DNA from: JBMYYR01 sp965243605
Lineage (GTDB): Bacteria > Bacteroidota > Bacteroidia > Flavobacteriales > CAJXXR01
Direction of reading: 5' to 3'
Assembly: GCA_965243605.1 (NCBI GenBank)
Contig: CBDEVQ010000122.1
Location: forward strand, 1 to 13,734
DNA length: 13,734 nucleotides
Below, piece by piece: positions 1-6,822 of the stretch (its first letter is position 1; each line of letters begins with the position of its first letter). The translations under genes were made by a program, and so were the position numbers. The notes below the pieces were generated by a model. That model had not been told where the DNA came from. It did not search any database and was given only the letters and a program-made list of their open reading frames with translations.

Positions 1-1
1 G

Positions 2-1352
2 CAAAATTTTTTAAAGAATATTGAAGAGAAAAAACGATTCAATAAATGCTTTTCTAGAAGTTTATAACCAAGAAGCTCTAGAGCAGGCTGTTCTTGTAGA
101 TGAAAAATTTAAGCAAGGTACACAAGGTAAACTTGCAGGTTTAGTTATTGGTATTAAAGATAATATCTGTTACAAAAACCATGAAGTTTCTGCATCTTCT
201 AAGATGTTAAAAGGGTTTAAAAGCTTATTTAGTGCAACCGTTGTTGAACGTTTATTAGCAGAAGATGCTGTTATTATTGGACGTTTAAATTGTGACGAAT
301 TTGCAATGGGTTCTACAAACGAAACATCGTTTTACGGCCCTGTTAAAAACCCATTAGATTTAACTAAAGTTCCTGGTGGTAGCTCTGGTGGTAGTGCAGC
401 TGCTGTTGCAGCCGATCTATGTCATGCGACATTAGGATCTGATACTGGAGGTTCTATTCGCCAACCTGCATCATTTTGTGGTGTTGTTGGTTTAAAGCCT
501 ACTTACGGACGTGTATCTCGTAACGGACTTATTGCATTTGCATCATCTTTAGATCAAATCGGACCGTTCACAAAATCAGTTTCAGATGCAGCTTTAATTA
601 CTGAAGTTATTTCTGGAAAAGATCCTATGGATACCACTTCATCTTCGGAACCTGTTCCTTCATTAAAAATTGAACCTGTTACTGAAAAGAAGAACATTGC
701 ATATTTAAAAGAATATGTAGAAAGTGAAGGTCTAGATCCTGAAATTAAAGCGAAAGTAGTAGCTTCTATTGAAAAACTAAGGGCTGAAGGACATACTGTA
801 GAACCTGTGGAATTTCCATATTTAGACTACGTTGTACCAACATATTATGTATTAACTACAGCCGAAGCTTCATCTAACCTTGCTCGTTATGATGGTGTTC
901 ATTTTGGATACCGCAGCGAAAAAGGAACCGATTTAGAAACGATTTATAAATATTCTAGAACCGAAGGTTTTGGTCAAGAAGTTAAACGTCGTATTCTATT
1001 AGGTACATTTGTTTTAAGTTCTGGATATTATGATGCTTACTTTACAAAAGCTCAAAAAGTAAGACGTGTTTTGGCAGACCATACAGAGAAAATTTTCTCT
1101 AATTACGATTTTATTATTGTACCAACATGTCCACACACAGCCTTTGAAATTGGTAAGGAAGTAACCGATCCAACAACGTTATACTTAGAAGATATTTATA
1201 CCGTACATGCTAACCTTGTAGGTAACACGGCAATTTCATTACCTGTAGGAACACATTCTAATGGTTTACCATTCGGAATACAGTTAATGGCTGATAAATT
1301 TAAAGAAAAAGAACTTTTAGACTTCTCAGATTATTTGATGAAGACAATTTAG
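2..1352 (+). CDS. gatA: Glu-tRNA(Gln)/Asp-tRNA(Asn) amidotransferase subunit A (GatA), 5' partial, apparent frameshift
   Basis: GatA is the amidase subunit of GatCAB, which turns mischarged Glu-tRNA(Gln) or Asp-tRNA(Asn) into the correct amidated tRNA in the cytoplasm. The amidase signature is intact. Counting from the TTG at 21, the Ser-cisSer-Lys triad is K46 (GIKDN), S121 (GGSSGGS) and S145 (DTGGSIRQP), with the spacing of the family. NCDEFAMGSTNE and LKPTYGRVSR are typical of GatA rather than a generic amidase. The open frame begins only after an in-frame TAA at 12-14, so TTG 21 is a poor start. Frame 2 upstream (codons from base 2) reads QNFLKNIEEK, which continues naturally into NDSINAFLEVY if one A is removed from the A6 run at 29-34. 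I infer a +1 frameshift, either an assembly error or a real mutation, with about 25 further residues lying upstream of the window. The 3' end is complete and is followed by a hairpin. Confidence 0.9.
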
Positions 1353-1374
1353 GTTCTCTATATACTACCCATAG

Positions 1375-1424
1375 AAAAAGCTGTTAAAAAAGTTGTTATA
1401 TTTACACTTGTTTAACAGCTTTTT
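1375..1424 (+). terminator. Hairpin terminator after gatA
   Basis: A 14-bp perfect inverted repeat pairs 1375-1388 (AAAAAGCTGTTAAA) with 1411-1424 (TTTAACAGCTTTTT) around a 22-nt loop. The 3' arm ends in a T-run. It lies 22 bp after the gatA stop and fits intrinsic termination; the A/T-flanked stem could work in both directions. Confidence 0.65.
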
Positions 1425-1485
1425 GTTTCTAATACAAGGCTGTTTTCTGTAATTATTCCCCTACTTATAAGTACAATTTTCAGAC

Positions 1486-2748
1486 ATGAAATACATTTAT
1501 TCTTTACTTATTACTGTATTCACGATATCCCAAACATTCGGATATACAGATCCTGACTCTACGCTTATTAACCGTACTAACGAACCCCTTTCGGAGGTTG
1601 AAATACGGTTAAACAAAATAGATAAAGAGCGTTTTAATTCTTACCGATTGGTTGATGCTAACCATGATTTAAACATTGGTATAACACCTGTTGATAAAGA
1701 ACTTTCGGATAGTTTATTATCTGAGCGTATGGCCAAATTAAATGCCTACTCGCCTGTAGAATTCCAAAGCAATCCGATTGTTAAACGAGAAATTGAAAAA
1801 TATTTAAACTCGCCAGCTACTGGCTTAAGTGTTTGGATGAGTCGTTCTAAATACTATTTCCCGTTGTTTGAAGAGATCTTATATAAAAATAAACTGCCTT
1901 TAGAATTAAAAATACTTACAGTATTAGAATCTGGATTAAATCCACATGCAGAATCTAGTTTTGGAGCAAAAGGCTTATGGCAACTTATTTTCTCTACAGC
2001 CAAAGCAAATGGACTTACCATGTCTTCTTATGTAGACGAACGTTCAGACCCTAAATTATCAACTATTGGGGCCTCTAAATACCTTATTTATTTATATGAC
2101 ATTTATGAAGATTGGCTTTTGGCTTTAGCGGCTTATAATGCAGGTCCTGGTAATGTAAATAAAGCCATAAGAAAATCTGGAGGAAAATGGAATTATTGGG
2201 AAATTAGAAAATTCCTTCCTTTTCAAACCCAAGATTATGTTCCTAGATTTATGGCTTTAAATTATATATTTTCTTATGCTAAAGAGCATAATATTGGTAT
2301 GATTAAGCCTAAATTTTATTTCGAACAAACCGATACAGTTAAAGTGTACCGAAATATGCCATTAAGCTTTATATCTGAAGAACTGGATATTACAATGGAT
2401 GAACTAACGTATTTAAACCCTTCGTATATCCTAAAAATTATCCCTGGAACGTTTCAAAAGAAATATTCTTTGGTTTTACCCGTTGATAAGTTAGGTATTT
2501 GGATAAGTCGTAAAGACGATCTATTAGCTAAATTAGATACGCTAGAAAGCAAAAAGAAGATGGTTTACCCAACATTAGAAGAAAGCAATTTTAGAACTAG
2601 GTATACCGTTAAAAGTGGAGATTACCTTGGTAAAATTGCCAACAAATATAATGTTAAAGTATCATCAATAAAAGAATGGAATAATCTTAAAAATTCCCAT
2701 AAGCTTAAAATAGGACAACGTTTAACAATATATACAAACCATAGATAA
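1486..2748 (+). CDS. Secreted LysM lytic transglycosylase, MltD-like
   Basis: This enzyme probably cleaves the MurNAc-GlcNAc bond of peptidoglycan in the periplasm, acting in cell-wall turnover. Residues 1-19 form a hydrophobic signal peptide. The SLT (GH23-type) domain spans about 120-270. It has the catalytic Glu at E148 in the ES motif (TVLESGLNP), GLWQ at 163-166 and AYNAGPGNV at 216-224. A single LysM peptidoglycan-binding domain at about 372-416 starts YTVKSGD and ends GQRLTIY. MltD proteins often carry more than one LysM, so this is a compact form; at 420 aa it looks complete. The stop overlaps the start of the DUF4837 lipoprotein gene (TAATG), so the two are likely cotranscribed and translationally coupled. 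I saw no clear TAnnTTTG promoter in the 60 bp upstream. Confidence 0.93.
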   Translation: MKYIYSLLITVFTISQTFGYTDPDSTLINRTNEPLSEVEIRLNKIDKERFNSYRLVDANHDLNIGITPVDKELSDSLLSERMAKLNAYSPVEFQSNPIVKREIEKYLNSPATGLSVWMSRSKYYFPLFEEILYKNKLPLELKILTVLESGLNPHAESSFGAKGLWQLIFSTAKANGLTMSSYVDERSDPKLSTIGASKYLIYLYDIYEDWLLALAAYNAGPGNVNKAIRKSGGKWNYWEIRKFLPFQTQDYVPRFMALNYIFSYAKEHNIGMIKPKFYFEQTDTVKVYRNMPLSFISEELDITMDELTYLNPSYILKIIPGTFQKKYSLVLPVDKLGIWISRKDDLLAKLDTLESKKKMVYPTLEESNFRTRYTVKSGDYLGKIANKYNVKVSSIKEWNNLKNSHKLKIGQRLTIYTNHR

Positions 2749-3767
2749 TGATGTTTAAACAAAACCCAATACAATATATTATTGCTGCCATTTTTGCCCT
2801 ACTTACAATAACATCTTGTGAAGAGGAATCTAATGGAGGACCTATCTTACCAGCGAATACTGGAAGACATTCTGAAATATTAGTTGTTGCAGATTCGGCC
2901 ATTTGGCAAACCCAATCTGGACAAAGTTTAAAGGGCATTTATCAAAAACTTTACCCTCTCCTATTAAAAACTGAACCCTTTTTTAATTTAATTGTGTTTG
3001 AGGAAAAAGATTTTTCTAGCATTATTAAAACCCATAAAAACATTCTAATTCTTACAGAATCTGATTCTGTTAATGAAATTAAGACTTACGAAAATCGTTG
3101 GGCTAAAGATCAGCAGTTGTTATACATTAGCTTAAAAGACGATGCTATAATAAACGAACAGATCCTAAACAAAAAAGAATCTCTATTCGATTACTTTTAC
3201 AAGGCCGATTTAGAACGTATAGCCGATAAAAATGTAGATCATAAACTTGGAGGATTGCACTATGAAATGCAAAAATCAAAAGGTGTTGAGTTTATTATCC
3301 CACAAGATTTCTTCATTGTAAAAGATACGGCGGATTTTGTTTGGGTTAGACGTGAGAAACCACATTTAACAGAGTCGATTACATTTTTTGAAGAAGATTA
3401 TACCAATGAAAATCAATTTGGATTAGATCATATTTTAAATGTTCGAGATTCCATTTATAAAATTCAGGTCGAAGGAAATTTAGAAAATAGCTATATGACG
3501 ACCGAACGTCGTTTTTCTCCAGAAATTGATACCATAGACATTAACAATGAGTTTGCTATAAGAACACGTGGTTGGTGGAAAATACAAAATGATTTTATGG
3601 GAGGTTACTTTGTTCGTTATACAATACCAGATCTAGACCGACGTAAACTAATTCATGTTGAGGCTTTCTTATATTGTCCTAAGTACAATAAAATGTTTTA
3701 CCTACGAGAACTAGAAGCCATTTTAAATAGCTTTGCTTTTACAAAGAATATCAAGAAAGAGAAATAA
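2748..3767 (+). CDS. DUF4837 family lipoprotein
   Basis: The 339-aa protein matches the Bacteroidota DUF4837 family, whose function is not established. The N-terminus has a hydrophobic stretch (about 8-22) ending in a lipobox, ITSC, with C24 as the lipidated cysteine, so it should be an envelope lipoprotein. The rest is soluble. The tryptophan-rich stretch RTRGWWKIQNDFMGGYF and FYLRELEAILNSFAF near the C-terminus look conserved. The ATG at 2748 overlaps the stop of the transglycosylase gene; a second ATG at 2751 would serve equally well. Coupling to a wall-cleaving enzyme suggests an envelope role (inference). The last 390 bp are repeated at 4885-5274 with about 95% identity, so this gene's 3' end lies in one arm of a direct repeat around a peptide cassette. 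Confidence 0.88.
   Translation: MMFKQNPIQYIIAAIFALLTITSCEEESNGGPILPANTGRHSEILVVADSAIWQTQSGQSLKGIYQKLYPLLLKTEPFFNLIVFEEKDFSSIIKTHKNILILTESDSVNEIKTYENRWAKDQQLLYISLKDDAIINEQILNKKESLFDYFYKADLERIADKNVDHKLGGLHYEMQKSKGVEFIIPQDFFIVKDTADFVWVRREKPHLTESITFFEEDYTNENQFGLDHILNVRDSIYKIQVEGNLENSYMTTERRFSPEIDTIDINNEFAIRTRGWWKIQNDFMGGYFVRYTIPDLDRRKLIHVEAFLYCPKYNKMFYLRELEAILNSFAFTKNIKKEK
3378..3767 (+). repeat. Direct repeat copy 1 (3' third of the DUF4837 gene)
   Basis: This stretch aligns without gaps to 4885-5274 (offset 1507). I counted 20 mismatches in 390 bp. Homology begins at ATTACATTTTTTG and ends exactly at the stop codon (TAA here, TAG in copy 2). Only three codon differences change the protein (N/D, I/V, K/Q); the rest are synonymous. 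This copy belongs to the full-length gene. Confidence 0.95.
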
Positions 3768-3777
3768 ATGATCATTC

Positions 3778-3823
3778 AAACCAAAACGCCCAAAATCAAA
3801 ATTGATTTTGGGCGTTTTGGTTT
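3778..3823 (+). terminator. Long perfect palindrome, likely bidirectional terminator
   Basis: Positions 3778-3799 and 3802-3823 form a 22-bp perfect inverted repeat with only AA between the arms. A GC core (ACGCCC/GGGCGT) is flanked by A-runs 5' and T-runs 3'. It starts 11 bp after the DUF4837 stop. A symmetrical stem of this kind can end transcription on both strands, which would fit a former minus-strand gene on its right. Copy 2 of the repeat is followed by a different terminator. Confidence 0.8.
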
Positions 3824-4348
3824 TATGAACATGGGAATGAATTTACTTATTCTTTTATCGCCCTAAAAAATATACCCACACTTTTCGGCTCCCCAAACTT
3901 GCTCATCCTTATCATCCCATCCTAGATTCCAAAACACAACATTATTTGCACAGATTGACACATAAATCACCCTGCTGAACATCTTGAACGACATGTTATT
4001 TATAAGTCCTACTGTAATCTTTTTGCATTCGTGTAGTATAGTCCTCAATTGGTTTTTACATAAGTAATATTATTTGATGCATCTCTATTTCAGAACGAAT
4101 TATTGAAAAGAAAAACGATCATAAAAATCTACAATAAAATTCACTAACAACCACAACAATAGATTGTTACACAAAAATAATTTAATAAAATATCTTAAAT
4201 TTTATTAGAAAAAAAAGTCTAAAATCATACGATTATTTCATATATTCGGAATAATAATTATATCCCTAATAACAAACTTATCACGTTTACAAAACAGTTT
4301 GAAGAGAAGATTAAGCCGTTCACTTCTTCTAAAACTTAAGTTCTATTC
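3824..4348. other. AT-rich gene-poor stretch, possible decayed minus-strand gene
   Basis: No convincing gene was found in these 525 bp. On the minus strand, 4048-3863 is open for 61 codons and ends WGAEKCGYIF. An overlapping frame ending at 3847 reads SKFGEPKSVGIFFRAIKE, which looks more like a natural C-terminus, so a frameshifted gene remnant is possible. I recognise neither sequence. The 300 bp before the peptide gene are very AT-rich and must hold its promoter. The best match to the Bacteroidota -7 box is TATATTCG at 4241-4248 (one mismatch), about 125 bp before the ATG at 4373, with no good -33 box. Confidence 0.4.
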
Positions 4349-4372
4349 ATGAATAGCACAATATATTTTATT

Positions 4373-4567
4373 ATGCGAAAATTAAATTTAAATGAAATGT
4401 CTAAACTAAATGGAGGAGCCCAAATTTCAGCATCTGACGTAGTATGTGGTGGAGTTGGTCTTATGTTTGGATTTGTTACTACTGACTTAGGGTTACTTGT
4501 AGGTGTTGGTTGTTCTGCTTATTGGGACGATATCGAAGCGAATAATCCAATATTAATCACATGGTAG
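4373..4567 (+). CDS. Double-glycine-leader bacteriocin-like peptide precursor
   Basis: This 64-aa precursor has a class II bacteriocin-type leader, MRKLNLNEMSKLNGG, closely resembling Bacteroidota GG leaders. I chose ATG 4373 over the in-frame ATG at 4349 because the leader then begins canonically. Cleavage after G15 would release a 49-residue core. The core is Gly-rich and hydrophobic (GGVGLMFGFV, GLLVGVG), has two cysteines (C25, C47) that could form one disulfide, and ends in an acidic/polar tail finishing ILITW. GG leaders are normally cut by the C39 peptidase domain of an ABC exporter; none is in this window, so export would depend on a transporter elsewhere. The next gene starts 4 bp downstream. 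A secreted toxin or a signalling peptide are both possible; the leader call is firmer than the activity. Confidence 0.8.
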   Translation: MRKLNLNEMSKLNGGAQISASDVVCGGVGLMFGFVTTDLGLLVGVGCSAYWDDIEANNPILITW

Positions 4568-4571
4568 TATT

Positions 4572-4856
4572 ATGAAAAAATGTGTTAACTGTAATGAAAC
4601 ATTACCGTTTGAACGATATTTAAACATATCTTTTCTTGGAAAAGATAAATGTCCGAACTGTAAAACTGTTATGAAAGTTAGTCGAAAAAGGAGATTTATC
4701 ATTGCTTTAATTATTGGTATTATGACTGGATTTCTAAAACCTCTATTAAACTCTATCGACTTATTTCCAGGAAGTAAGATGATATTTCTAATATTCTATC
4801 TTTCTGTTATGGTTTATGTTTCCTTTTCTGATAAGTTAGAAATTGTAAAAAAATAA
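4572..4856 (+). CDS. Small CxxC...CxxC zinc-ribbon protein with two membrane segments, candidate immunity or accessory protein
   Basis: The 94-aa protein begins with a probable zinc ribbon: C4-x2-C7, then 19 residues, then C27-x2-C30 (CVNC...CPNC). A basic patch follows (SRKRR, 37-41), then two hydrophobic helices at about 42-58 and 68-85, and a lysine-rich tail. By the positive-inside rule both ends should be cytoplasmic. The architecture resembles small CXXC-20-CXXC membrane proteins, but I cannot confirm family membership without a search. It starts 4 bp after the peptide gene and is almost certainly cotranscribed. Bacteriocin immunity proteins are commonly small membrane proteins encoded next to the toxin, so immunity is the leading inference. 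Help in processing or disulfide handling is an alternative. Confidence 0.75.
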   Translation: MKKCVNCNETLPFERYLNISFLGKDKCPNCKTVMKVSRKRRFIIALIIGIMTGFLKPLLNSIDLFPGSKMIFLIFYLSVMVYVSFSDKLEIVKK

Positions 4857-4884
4857 ATTAACCATTAATGCACCCGTTTAATTA

Positions 4885-5274
4885 ATTACATTTTTTGAAG
4901 AAGATTATACCAATGAAAATCAATTTGGATTAGATCATATTTTAGATGTTAGAGATTCCATTTATAAAATTCAGGTCGAAGGAAATTTAGAAAATAGCTA
5001 TATGACTACCGAACGTCGTTTTTCTCCTGAAATTGACACCATAGACATTAATAATGAGTTTGCTATTAGAACACGTGGTTGGTGGAAAATACAAAATGAT
5101 TTTATGGGAGGTTACTTTGTTCGCTATACAATACCAGATCTAGACCGACGTAAACTAATTCATGTTGAGGCTTTCTTATATTGCCCTAAATACAATAAAA
5201 TGTTTTACTTACGAGAACTAGAAGCCATCTTAAATAGTTTTGCTTTTACGAAGAATGTGAAACAAGAAAAATAG
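4885..5274 (+). pseudogene. Orphan 3' fragment of a DUF4837 gene (direct repeat copy 2)
   Basis: The last 130 codons (stop included) of the DUF4837 gene are repeated here, from ITFFEEDYTNENQFG to NVKQEK and the stop. There is no signal peptide or lipobox, and an in-frame TAA lies just upstream at 4879-4881. The internal ATG at 5002 could give at most 90 aa, without export information. The frame is undamaged and nearly all differences from copy 1 are synonymous. It therefore does not look like an old decaying duplicate. It looks like the former end of a functional gene, separated from its 5' part when the cassette arrived. Confidence 0.9.
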
Positions 5275-5279
5275 CATAG

Positions 5280-5312
5280 AAAGCCCGGGAATATTATTCC
5301 TGGCTTTTTTTT
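5280..5312 (+). terminator. Intrinsic terminator after the DUF4837 fragment
   Basis: An imperfect hairpin (AAAGCCCGGGA pairing with TTCCTGGCTTT, one internal mismatch and a G-U pair) is followed by a T-run. It begins a few bases after the TAG and was probably the terminator of the gene whose end copy 2 represents. Confidence 0.7.
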
Positions 5313-5437
5313 ATATAAAAAAAATCAATCTATTTTTAGTCTATGCCTATTATAATATCTACAATCACACATTAATATAAGGCGTTAAAACGGCATCCTA
5401 AATTAAATACCTTTTACATATTCACCAATAAAATACT

Positions 5438-5466
5438 TTCCATGTTAAATATTTTATTTACATTTG
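5438..5466 (+). promoter_or_regulatory. Promoter and candidate autoregulatory operator of the MarR gene
   Basis: TACATTTG at 5459-5466 matches the Bacteroidota -7 box TAnnTTTG exactly and lies 16 bp before the ATG at 5483. It overlaps an imperfect inverted repeat, ATGTTAAAT (5442-5450) with ATTTACAT (5456-5463). The stretch TCCATGTTAAATAT closely resembles TCCATGTAAAATAT in the repeat downstream of the gene, and TCCGTGTAAAATAT before the nitroreductase. This suggests one regulator acting at all three sites. Confidence 0.55.
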
Positions 5467-5482
5467 TTCCATCCTTATAGAT

Positions 5483-5938
5483 ATGGCAAAAATAGACGAC
5501 ATACTAAAAACAAAGTTTCAAAACGATAAACATCGGTTTATTGCGAATTTGATTCATACATCAAATACATTTCAAAATTTATTTGTCACTTTTTTAAAGC
5601 CGTTTGATTTGTCGCCTCAACAATTTAATATCTTAAGAATATTAAGAGGAGCGAATAACTGGGTAACCATGAATAAGATTAAGGAACTAATGATTGACAA
5701 AGCCCCAAATGCAACAAGGCTGTCAGACAAGTTATTAGATAAAGGATTAATTGAACGTAAACGTGGTGATGAAGATAGGCGAGCGGTTTACTTAAACATA
5801 ACTGAAAAAGGACTTGAGCTTCTTAAAGAAATTGATGAAAATGACACAGGTGAACATGAACACATCAATTATTTTAGTCGAATATCAGAAGAAGATGCAA
5901 GATATTTTAGCGATGTGCTTGATAATATGAGAGGCTAA
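5483..5938 (+). CDS. MarR-family winged-helix transcriptional regulator
   Basis: The 151-aa protein has normal MarR size and layout. An N-terminal helix (about 10-40) and a C-terminal helix serve dimerisation. The winged helix-turn-helix spans about 42-110, with LSPQQFNILRIL, a recognition region APNATRLSDKLLDKGLIERKR (74-94) and the wing RGDEDRRAVYLNITEKG (94-110). There is no cysteine, so it is unlikely to be a thiol-switch regulator of the OhrR type; it more probably senses a small molecule. Its own promoter and the repeats flanking the gap to the nitroreductase share an operator-like motif. It is therefore the likely repressor of itself and of the downstream nitroreductase-DoxX pair (inference). 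Confidence 0.9.
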   Translation: MAKIDDILKTKFQNDKHRFIANLIHTSNTFQNLFVTFLKPFDLSPQQFNILRILRGANNWVTMNKIKELMIDKAPNATRLSDKLLDKGLIERKRGDEDRRAVYLNITEKGLELLKEIDENDTGEHEHINYFSRISEEDARYFSDVLDNMRG

Positions 5939-5940
5939 AA

Positions 5941-6001
5941 AAATTTACTCATTTATTCTCCATGTAAAATATAACCACAACAAGTAAAAAAACTTAAAAA
6001 A
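5941..6001 (+). repeat. Regulatory-region direct repeat, copy 1
   Basis: These 61 bp match 6113-6173 at about 55 positions. They hold TTTAC...GTAAA arms (5944-5948, 5964-5968) and the shared block GTAAAATATAACCACAACAA. The repeat begins right after the MarR stop and precedes a 25-codon ORF. Confidence 0.85.
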
Positions 6002-6009
6002 CAACCATC

Positions 6010-6087
6010 ATGGCCATCATTAAATCATTAGAATTCTTAACTAAAACCGATCTTAATACACGATCTGAACAACAGAAAAATACATAA
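6010..6087 (+). pseudogene. Aborted 25-codon ORF resembling a nitroreductase start
   Basis: The ATG at 6010 opens MAIIKSLEFLTKTDLNTRSE and ends at a TAA at 6085. Its first residues resemble the start of the nitroreductase downstream (MNIIESLEWR), and it lies at a similar distance behind repeat copy 1 as the real gene does behind copy 2. I read it as the leftover 5' end of a second gene whose body has been deleted, with its regulatory region kept. It could instead be chance or a short leader peptide. Confidence 0.35.
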
Positions 6088-6112
6088 AGATTTATTAAAC
6101 AAAAGACTGAAA

Positions 6113-6173
6113 AAATTTACACATTTATTTTCCGTGTAAAATATAACCACAACAAATAAACAAGCTTAAAAAA
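6113..6173 (+). repeat. Regulatory-region direct repeat, copy 2, with perfect inverted repeat
   Basis: This is the second copy of the 61-bp repeat, ending 10 bp before the nitroreductase ATG. It contains a perfect 7-bp inverted repeat, TTTACAC (6116-6122) with GTGTAAA (6134-6140), separated by 11 bp, which is a plausible MarR-dimer operator. No TAnnTTTG box is visible here. An upstream TTTACA and a downstream TATAAC could serve as promoter elements, but this is uncertain. Confidence 0.6.
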
Positions 6174-6183
6174 ATCAAATACT

Positions 6184-6816
6184 ATGAACATAATTGAATC
6201 ACTAGAATGGAGAGCAGCAATTAAGCAATTCGATCCAACTAAAAAAGTAAGCCCAGAAAACTTAGAAGAGTTAATTAAAGCGGCTAATCTTACAGCAACT
6301 TCAGGAGGTTTTCAGCCGTTCAAACTTATTGTTGTTAGCGAGGGTGAGTTAAAATCTAAACTTGCTAATCATGCTTATGGTCAACCACAAGTAAAAGATG
6401 CTTCTCATGTCTTAATTTTTGCAGTTCAAACTAATATAGACGAGAATATTGTACATGAGTATATTGATCGTGCAGCAGAAGTTAGAAATGTTGATAAATC
6501 AGCTTTTGAAGGGTATGCAAATTCTATGAAGGGTTACCTTTCTTCAATGGATAGCGACACAAGATATGCTTGGAGTAAAAACCAATCTTATATTGCTCTT
6601 GGAACATTACTTACCGTAGCTGCAGAAATGCGTATTGATACATGTCCTATGGAAGGATTTGAACCATTAAAATACCAAGAGTTACTTGATTTAGAATCTA
6701 AAAATCTAATGCCTGTATCTATACTTCCTATTGGGTACAGATCAGAGAATGACGTGCATTCTAAAGATGCTAAAGTGAGAAAAACAAGAGAGAATTTTGT
6801 TATAGAACTAAACTAA
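6184..6816 (+). CDS. Nitroreductase family NAD(P)H-dependent oxidoreductase (FMN)
   Basis: The 210-aa protein has the length and motifs of a one-domain, FMN-binding nitroreductase of the NfsB/YdgI type. The N-terminal W-R10-A-A-I-K14-Q-F-D resembles the phosphate-binding start of the fold. SGGFQPF (40-46) matches the loop after helix 2 that faces FMN. CPMEGF (154-159) is the typical motif near the isoalloxazine ring, and KVRKTRENF lies near the C-terminus. Family members reduce nitro compounds, quinones and related electrophiles in the cytoplasm with NAD(P)H; the true substrate cannot be read from the sequence. It follows the MarR gene and operator-like repeats and precedes a DoxX-like gene by 6 bp, so induction by an electrophilic ligand of MarR is likely (inference). 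Confidence 0.9.
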   Translation: MNIIESLEWRAAIKQFDPTKKVSPENLEELIKAANLTATSGGFQPFKLIVVSEGELKSKLANHAYGQPQVKDASHVLIFAVQTNIDENIVHEYIDRAAEVRNVDKSAFEGYANSMKGYLSSMDSDTRYAWSKNQSYIALGTLLTVAAEMRIDTCPMEGFEPLKYQELLDLESKNLMPVSILPIGYRSENDVHSKDAKVRKTRENFVIELN

Positions 6817-6822
6817 AACACA

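Noticed and set aside
2705..2938. 77-aa minus-strand ORF
   Set aside because: Antisense to the transglycosylase/DUF4837 junction, with no family features; shadow of the real genes.
4349..4372. Longer start (ATG 4349) for the GG-leader peptide
   Set aside because: It would add MNSTIYFI before an otherwise canonical leader that begins MRKLNLNEM at 4373.
5002..5274. 90-aa ORF starting at an internal ATG of the repeat
   Set aside because: It is the in-frame tail of a DUF4837 gene without start, signal peptide or lipobox; treated as a pseudogene fragment.
3378..5274. The repeat-flanked island as a transposon or insertion sequence
   Set aside because: No transposase, no terminal inverted repeats, and the flanking repeat is host gene sequence 390 bp long rather than a short target duplication.
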